Shown here: one piece after another, positions 59,535 through 64,000 of the stretch
Numbering within the stretch: the stretch's first letter is position 1
How the letters are laid out: the number at the start of each line of letters is the position of its first letter
Assembly: GCA_004794785.1 (NCBI GenBank)
Contig: SJOL01001151.1
Location: forward strand, 1-64,000
Length of the DNA: 64,000 bases
Reading direction: 5' to 3'
Source of the DNA: Opisthorchis felineus
Lineage: Eukaryota; Platyhelminthes; Trematoda; Opisthorchiida; Opisthorchiidae
The notes under the pieces: model-generated
Seen by the model: the letters and a program-made list of their open reading frames with translations, nothing else
Databases searched by the model: none
Told to the model about the DNA's origin: nothing
Made by a program: the position numbers and the translations under genes

Positions 59535-59640
59535 TGGTCCGAGGAATTCGAACGTTCAGATTTGTTGATTCAAATCACATCTGTCCATTGGGCTGTTTGA
59601 AGTTAGTAGTTTTGTGCCTTAACCATAGGACTATTTCCGG
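59535..59640 (-). repeat. tRNA-like segment (- strand)
   Basis: On the - strand: CCTATGGTTAAGGC resembles a D-arm/A box and GAACGTTCGAATTCCTCGG a T-arm/B box. The A-B distance (about 60 bases) is longer than in a normal tRNA. Probably a tRNA pseudogene or SINE head. Confidence 0.3.
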
Positions 59641-59968
59641 CTTTTCTCTTTCCGTTCATACTTAGCCCTTTCTTACGTCAGGTTTCCATACGTGACAAGT
59701 ATCGCACTTTATATTAGGCGCTTCAACCGTCTCTCCCCGTTTGCAACTAATACACTCTCACATACTGCTCCTGTCTCTATCTTGTTGAAGTTTATCGGCC
59801 TTTTTTCGTCATGTATATTAATAAATACCATAGCTGTCGCTGTAGCTGCCAAGGAAGTACCAGCGGTCCATGATAAACCTGGTTTTATTAAAAATGAAAT
59901 GAGACAAACTAGGTTTGGGCAGTGAGTATTTGGAACTTGCGTACCGTGCCAAGGGATAGGTTACTTAC

Positions 59969-60089
59969 AAAGTTCTCCGGAACGCACAGCAGCTGCCTTA
60001 ACAGCGTTCATTATTGTTGCACGTAGTCCACCCTCTTCAAGTGTGTGGATGGCAGCAATGGTGGCTCCACCGGGAGAGCACACATCACC
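59969..60089 (-). CDS. PYCR: Pyrroline-5-carboxylate reductase exon (C-terminal part)
   Basis: P5C reductase makes proline from pyrroline-5-carboxylate with NAD(P)H. This 121-bp exon on the - strand has acceptor TTCTTTTCAG and donor GTAAGT. It encodes G-D-V-C-S-P-G-G-A-T-I-A-A-I-H-T-L-E-E, G-G-L-R, N-A-V-K-A-A-A-V-R-S-G-E-L, i.e. the family signature S-P-G-G-x-T and the following L-E-x-G-G-x-R...R-x-x-E-L that lie near the C-terminus. The donor is used after one base of the next codon, so at least one more exon lies to the left. Upstream exons should lie to the right but none was found before 64000. It faces the chimaerin gene tail to tail. The frame is intact, so a live gene is likely; a lone pseudogene exon cannot be ruled out. 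Confidence 0.85.
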
Positions 60090-60225
60090 CTGAAAAGAAC
60101 GAAAAACCGTTAATGTGGAAATAAACATCAATTTTAGGCTTAGGATGGAAGGAATTGAATTAAGGATGGGTGACCATCAGTTTCTACAGACAGACAGAGA
60201 TGGGCTTGTACTATACCGGATAAGA

Positions 60226-60340
60226 AGTGGTTTTTAGCTTTGCTGTCTCGTACAATCCGTCCGAACAACTGTCCTTGTTCATCGTAGGCTTCGATTCGCC
60301 AGCCATGGTTTTCACCACTCCGTGGGACCGTTTGTATGAT
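60226..60340 (-). other. Coding-like block on the - strand, unidentified
   Basis: Between an acceptor-like CCTGTTACGCAG and a GTATAG donor, the - strand is open and reads H-G-W-R-I-E-A-Y-D-E-Q-G-Q-L-F-G-R-I-V-R. Composition looks protein-like and it lies 137 bases upstream of the PYCR exon on the same strand, but it does not resemble PYCR. It could be an exon of a nested gene, a repeat remnant or chance. Confidence 0.25.
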
Positions 60341-60639
60341 TCTGCGTAACAGGGGAGACCTGTCTTCGTTACTTGCCTTTTTCCAAAATTTTCATCCTCA
60401 ACTTGTGTGTACTTACATCTGGACTGTTACGTTACATGATAGTACCAAGGTTCTAATCAAAGGCTCCTTTGAACATGTGGAATGCTTGATTCTTTCATGT
60501 TCCCTTGAACATTTACGAAACAGTTAGCTGTCGGTGAGTATTCTCACACTACAATCCATTCAGTAGATCCACCGCCACAGACAATAGTTTGCCACAGAAG
60601 TAGTACGTCATTAGTGTAATACTTGCAACAATTCGACCT

Positions 60640-61640
60640 ATAGCTGCCACCTTGACGTGGTGGTCGGGCTTGAGTGCTGCAATGGTCCCGCGGGCTACAC
60701 TGGCTGGAACTTCGTTCCACAAGGTGCAACCATGCCAGGAGGGCCAAAGGGGAGCAGTAAGACCAAGTGCAGTGAGACATCGTACTACGAGTGGTCGTGC
60801 TACGAGGCAGTCTCGGGCAAAAGTACTATCCTCTGCGATAGGAGTGTGAAGGCAGTAAGGTGATTTCCCCAGGCGACCAGCATGTCCGTATTCATGGAAG
60901 GACCGGGCATACTCCGATCACCCAACAGTTGACCGTGACCACCGGCGCATTATTCAATACGGTTGAAATACTTATAAAACCAGAGCCTGGTGCTGCTCAA
61001 AAGACACCTGCTGTGCGCAGCCGCATCAGGGGTGAGACCGAAATACCTTACTCCCTGCGTCCTCGGGAATGGCCAGCCCCCTGCAGCCAAGCAGCACACA
61101 TTAGTGAGTCATTGGAGCTGGGCAGGTTCCAAAAACAAAACCCTACTGCCCGCTGCCACGCGCGTCAGACTTTTGAGTCACGGGCTAGGGTCCCCGAACA
61201 AAACCGTACATCTTCCCGTTGCCTTGCGGGTCAGACTTTTGAGTCAAAAGCTGAAGGTTGGATGCCTCAGCCAAACCCCCTTCCTCGACCTGCGCAACCG
61301 GGAAGTATCATTTGCCCGCACAGTTCTTTGTCTGCCGATATCCCTCTCCAACCCCTTCCCGCAATAGGAGCAAAAGTTGCTTGGTCATTTCATTGCCTGT
61401 TATCTGACCGACATTCCTTATCCGACCCGCCGGCCATTAACAATGAACAAAATAACGCTGCTAAATCCACGAGACTTTCTACACAGGAGCCTAGAGTGTC
61501 CGTATTCTATGTCACTGTCAAACAAGTAGGGCTTCCCAGACTTAATACTCCCTCAAGATTGATGTGTGCTGTGTCTTTGAAAAGCGCATTTAAGACCCAA
61601 GCGTTGTCATGTGACAACGGCCAGCGCAGCTGAGTCTGCT
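60640..61640 (+). mobile_element. LINE 5' leader with 257-codon open frame
   Basis: The leader block (ACGTGGTGGTCGGGC, CCACAAGGTGCAACCATGCC, AAGGCAGTAAGGTGATTTCC, CCAACAGTTGACCGTGACC) recurs at 3.1-3.86 and 41.3-41.66 kb. An open frame 60860-61633 (257 codons) is the longest in the window; an overlapping frame (60990-61367) is also open, and each holds an imperfect repeat (Q-T-F-E-S-R-A / Q-T-F-E-S-K-A). No domain recognised. It may be ORF1 or untranslated leader. Truncated at about 61640 by the opposite-strand LINE. Confidence 0.65.
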
Positions 61641-62560
61641 TGTAATGGCTTTCACACTTCGCTGCCAAATCATTGTTTGACCCCCCCCTGGTTCGTTTCA
61701 ACCCTTCGCGTGAGTCTGCAAAAAGAACCCTCCGAGGAATTCGGTCGACTGGCATACGGAGCACGTGACCAAGCCAGCGCAACTTGTGGAGTGTGATCAG
61801 TTCATCTATCTTGGGCGAGTTATTTCTTCCAAATCCATTCGACGTACTTCAACATTGCTGATCCGGTGTTCCCACTAGACTCGGGCAATGCTCCGAAGAC
61901 ATCAATGGTCAAATACTGAAAGTCTTTCGAAGTCCTTGGCGCGCAGCGGCCAGGTTTCTGACCCGTATAGCAATATGAATCGCACCGCAGCATTGTAAAC
62001 TCGACCCTTGACGGCTAAGATGATGTCACGTCTACATCACAGGTGACGCATGTTCACAAAACCTGCTCTGGCCTTCCCAATCCGGATGGAAATATCATCT
62101 TTCGCTAGACCACAGGACTGATACAACTGCCCGGCTAGATACACTTGTCTACTACCACAAGCGGCTCATCCGCAAGCATGAGGCTAGGGTTCGAGCCTAC
62201 CCAATCTTGCAGTAGCACTTTACACTTTGCAGGTGTGAAGCGCATGCCAAACCGTGAGGCAGAATTATTAAGATTATTTAATATTGTCTGCATTACCACG
62301 GCATCAGATCCTAGATCTATGTCGTCTGTATGCCCGATATCTGTGAGCGAATGCCCCGGAAGCACTTTGACTCCGCAGGCACTAGAGGCTGGTAGTGAGT
62401 CTTCTATGATCGTATCAATGACCAAGTTGAGTAGGGAAGGTGAAAGAGGACAGCCTTGCCTGACGACATTTGATGTGGTGAACTCAGTCGAGAGCGTCCC
62501 GTAGACCTTCACACGGCCGCGGTAGTTGGTGTACAGCGCCTTATGGGGGGTCAAGAATTT
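61600..62560 (-). mobile_element. Non-LTR retrotransposon RT, - strand
   Basis: On the - strand: L-Y-T-N-Y-R-G-R-V-K-V-Y, V-V-R-Q-G-C-P-L-S-P-S-L-L-N-L-V-I-D, H-T-D-D-I (catalytic Y-A-D-D changed to H-T-D-D), [16 protein letters not shown], then (about 61.75 kb) [15 protein letters not shown]. Same family as 22.54 kb. Frames broken. Confidence 0.88.
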
Positions 62561-62609
62561 ATGGGGGACACCTTTGCTGCATAGACAATGCCATAGTCCT
62601 GATGGTCCA

Positions 62610-63435
62610 CAGAGGGTAGCTGTATCAGTCCCGGTGGTCTAGCGAAAGATAATATTTCCATCCGGAATGGGAAGGCCAAAGCAGCTTTTGTGAACCTGCA
62701 TCACCTGTGGCGTACGCGTGAAATCAGCTTACCAGTCAAGGGTTGAGTTTACAATGCTGCAGTGCACTCCATATTCTTATACGGGTCAGAAACTTGGCCG
62801 CTGCGCGCTGAGGATGTCAAAAGACGTCCAGTGTTTGACTATCGATGTCTTCGGAGCATTACCCTAGTCTGGTCGAAACCACGGGTCAGTAGTGCTGAAG
62901 TACGTCGGATGGTTTTTGGAAGAAACAACTCGCCAACGATAGATGAGCTGATCACACTCCACAGATTGCGCTGGCCTGGCCACGTGTTCGTTATGCCAGT
63001 CGGCCGACTTGCCCGAAGTTCCCTTCTCGCACAACCACGTGAAGGATGGAAACCAGCCAGGGGAGGTCAAACAATGACTTGGCAGCGAAATGTGAAAGCC
63101 ATTACCAGCAAACTCAGCTAGGCTGGTCATTGCAGTCTCCCTGGATGGGAGGTGGGACACATCAGTGGTTACAGACATTGTCAGAAATGGCCTAGTCGCG
63201 CCCTCACTGGCGCTCGTGCATTCAAGTTATTGCCTTCAATGCATAGCTCCAATCCCAATCTCCCCACTCAATGGTCCACTGACAACCCTGTATTTACGCA
63301 TCAATTATACCAGCTACCGCCTCCAATGCGCAGCTATCTAAATCACCCCTCCGAATCATCGGTGAACGAAACTGTGGCAGCTAGACCACTGTACGGCAGG
63401 TACGGGGTTGTTACAGCTAATGATGATGACTTGTA
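62610..63435 (+). mobile_element. Non-LTR retrotransposon 3' half, + strand
   Basis: [47 protein letters not shown], then the 3' untranslated part to TTACAGCTAATGATGATGAC at 63411-63430. It runs in the opposite direction to the copy just left of it. 62625-62705 is the inverse of 62040-62125. Confidence 0.88.
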
Positions 63436-64000
63436 ACACGGTAACGAAAATATGCAGGAAGATACGTACACTGAAAAGAAGGAACCGACGTAGCGAACCC
63501 CACCATTCCTTCAGTACGTATTCGAAACAGGCGCACTGAAACCATGTTTCGAACCATGTATTTTCGAACTACGGTGTAAATCTTAAGTCCTTTTGGGCTC
63601 CAGAACATATTTTCGGTAACATCCTGACTCTCTGAATTCCCCATAACGTGGTGAGTTAGCCAGCAAAATTAACAGCTGCGCGTTGCTTAAAATTGTTCAG
63701 GTTGCTGATTCTCCTCGCTTCGATCTGCCAGTGGGTACCTTGCAGGCTATAAAGAGCACCTTCACAAATTCGGTGCATGAATAAGTTATTGGAGGACAAC
63801 CAAGAAGTACGGTAAATGGGGTTTGGTGGAGCGACCAGCAGACGCCATAGGTTTTCTAGAGAAACGCGAAAACAAGTGAAAAATGGCTTTCGTTGCACTT
63901 CCATACCTATTCCTTTCTATTACCATGTCTGAAAAGACAAGACCGACTGACAACTAATCAGACTAACACATTATCGTTTATAATTTATGTACACTGCGAT
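63436..64000. other. Right end of window, nothing recognised
   Basis: No gene or known repeat was identified. A - strand frame at 63656-63904 (82 codons, W-R-L-L-V-A-P-P-N-P-I-Y-R-T) has no recognised domain. Confidence 0.4.

Larger units (their letters stand above)
57908..59968. other. Chimaerin 3' flank / intergenic
   Basis: Contains presumed 3' UTR, a pyrimidine-rich stretch (about 58080-58360), a palindrome at 59202-59306 and a tRNA-like piece at 59535-59640. No further gene was recognised. A final - strand exon of PYCR should lie here but was not identified. Confidence 0.5.

Overview
The window reads as nuclear DNA of a digenean flatworm (fluke). The signs are one animal gene with two tiny 5' introns (39 and 33 bp) followed by introns of up to about 22 kb, dense decayed non-LTR retrotransposons, tRNA-derived SINEs and Penelope-like remnants, and base composition nearer to liver, lung or intestinal flukes than to the AT-rich schistosomes. 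The genus is an inference and was not tested.

Almost the whole window (101-57907, + strand) is one gene: a chimaerin-type Rho GTPase-activating protein with the order SH2 - long linker - C1 - RhoGAP - basic tail. Eleven coding exons can be placed. Their junction phases agree all the way through and give about 775 codons. One very short exon, expected to carry the H-x2-C part of the C1 zinc site, was not found; it should lie in the 22-kb intron 24728-46721. Human alpha2/beta2 chimaerins are about 460-470 residues, so this protein is enlarged in the SH2-C1 linker and by a C-terminal tail.

Beyond its 3' end, in tail-to-tail orientation, is one exon of a pyrroline-5-carboxylate reductase (PYCR) gene on the - strand (59969-60089). 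The rest of that gene is not recognisable here. A decayed histone H4 copy lies on the - strand in a chimaerin intron (about 50.82-51.24 kb).

The introns and right flank are a graveyard of mobile elements: (i) at least three kinds of endonuclease/reverse-transcriptase non-LTR elements (largest 52.5-55.2 kb; a nested cluster at 60.6-63.4 kb); (ii) a tRNA-headed SINE family with about ten copies on both strands, whose 3' end matches the 3' end of one LINE family; (iii) a dispersed family 'B' of about 285-bp units that carries a hammerhead-ribozyme core; (iv) a Penelope-like GIY-YIG nuclease remnant and a separate hammerhead-like hairpin; (v) possible solo LTRs. A perfect 51-bp-arm palindrome (59202-59306) and a 95%-identical direct repeat pair with 420-bp spacing (1133-1729) remain unexplained.

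The most interesting system seen is the hammerhead-bearing family B. It resembles a retrozyme or Penelope terminal repeat: tandem units, a recognisable ribozyme core, and a GIY-YIG Penelope remnant elsewhere in the window.
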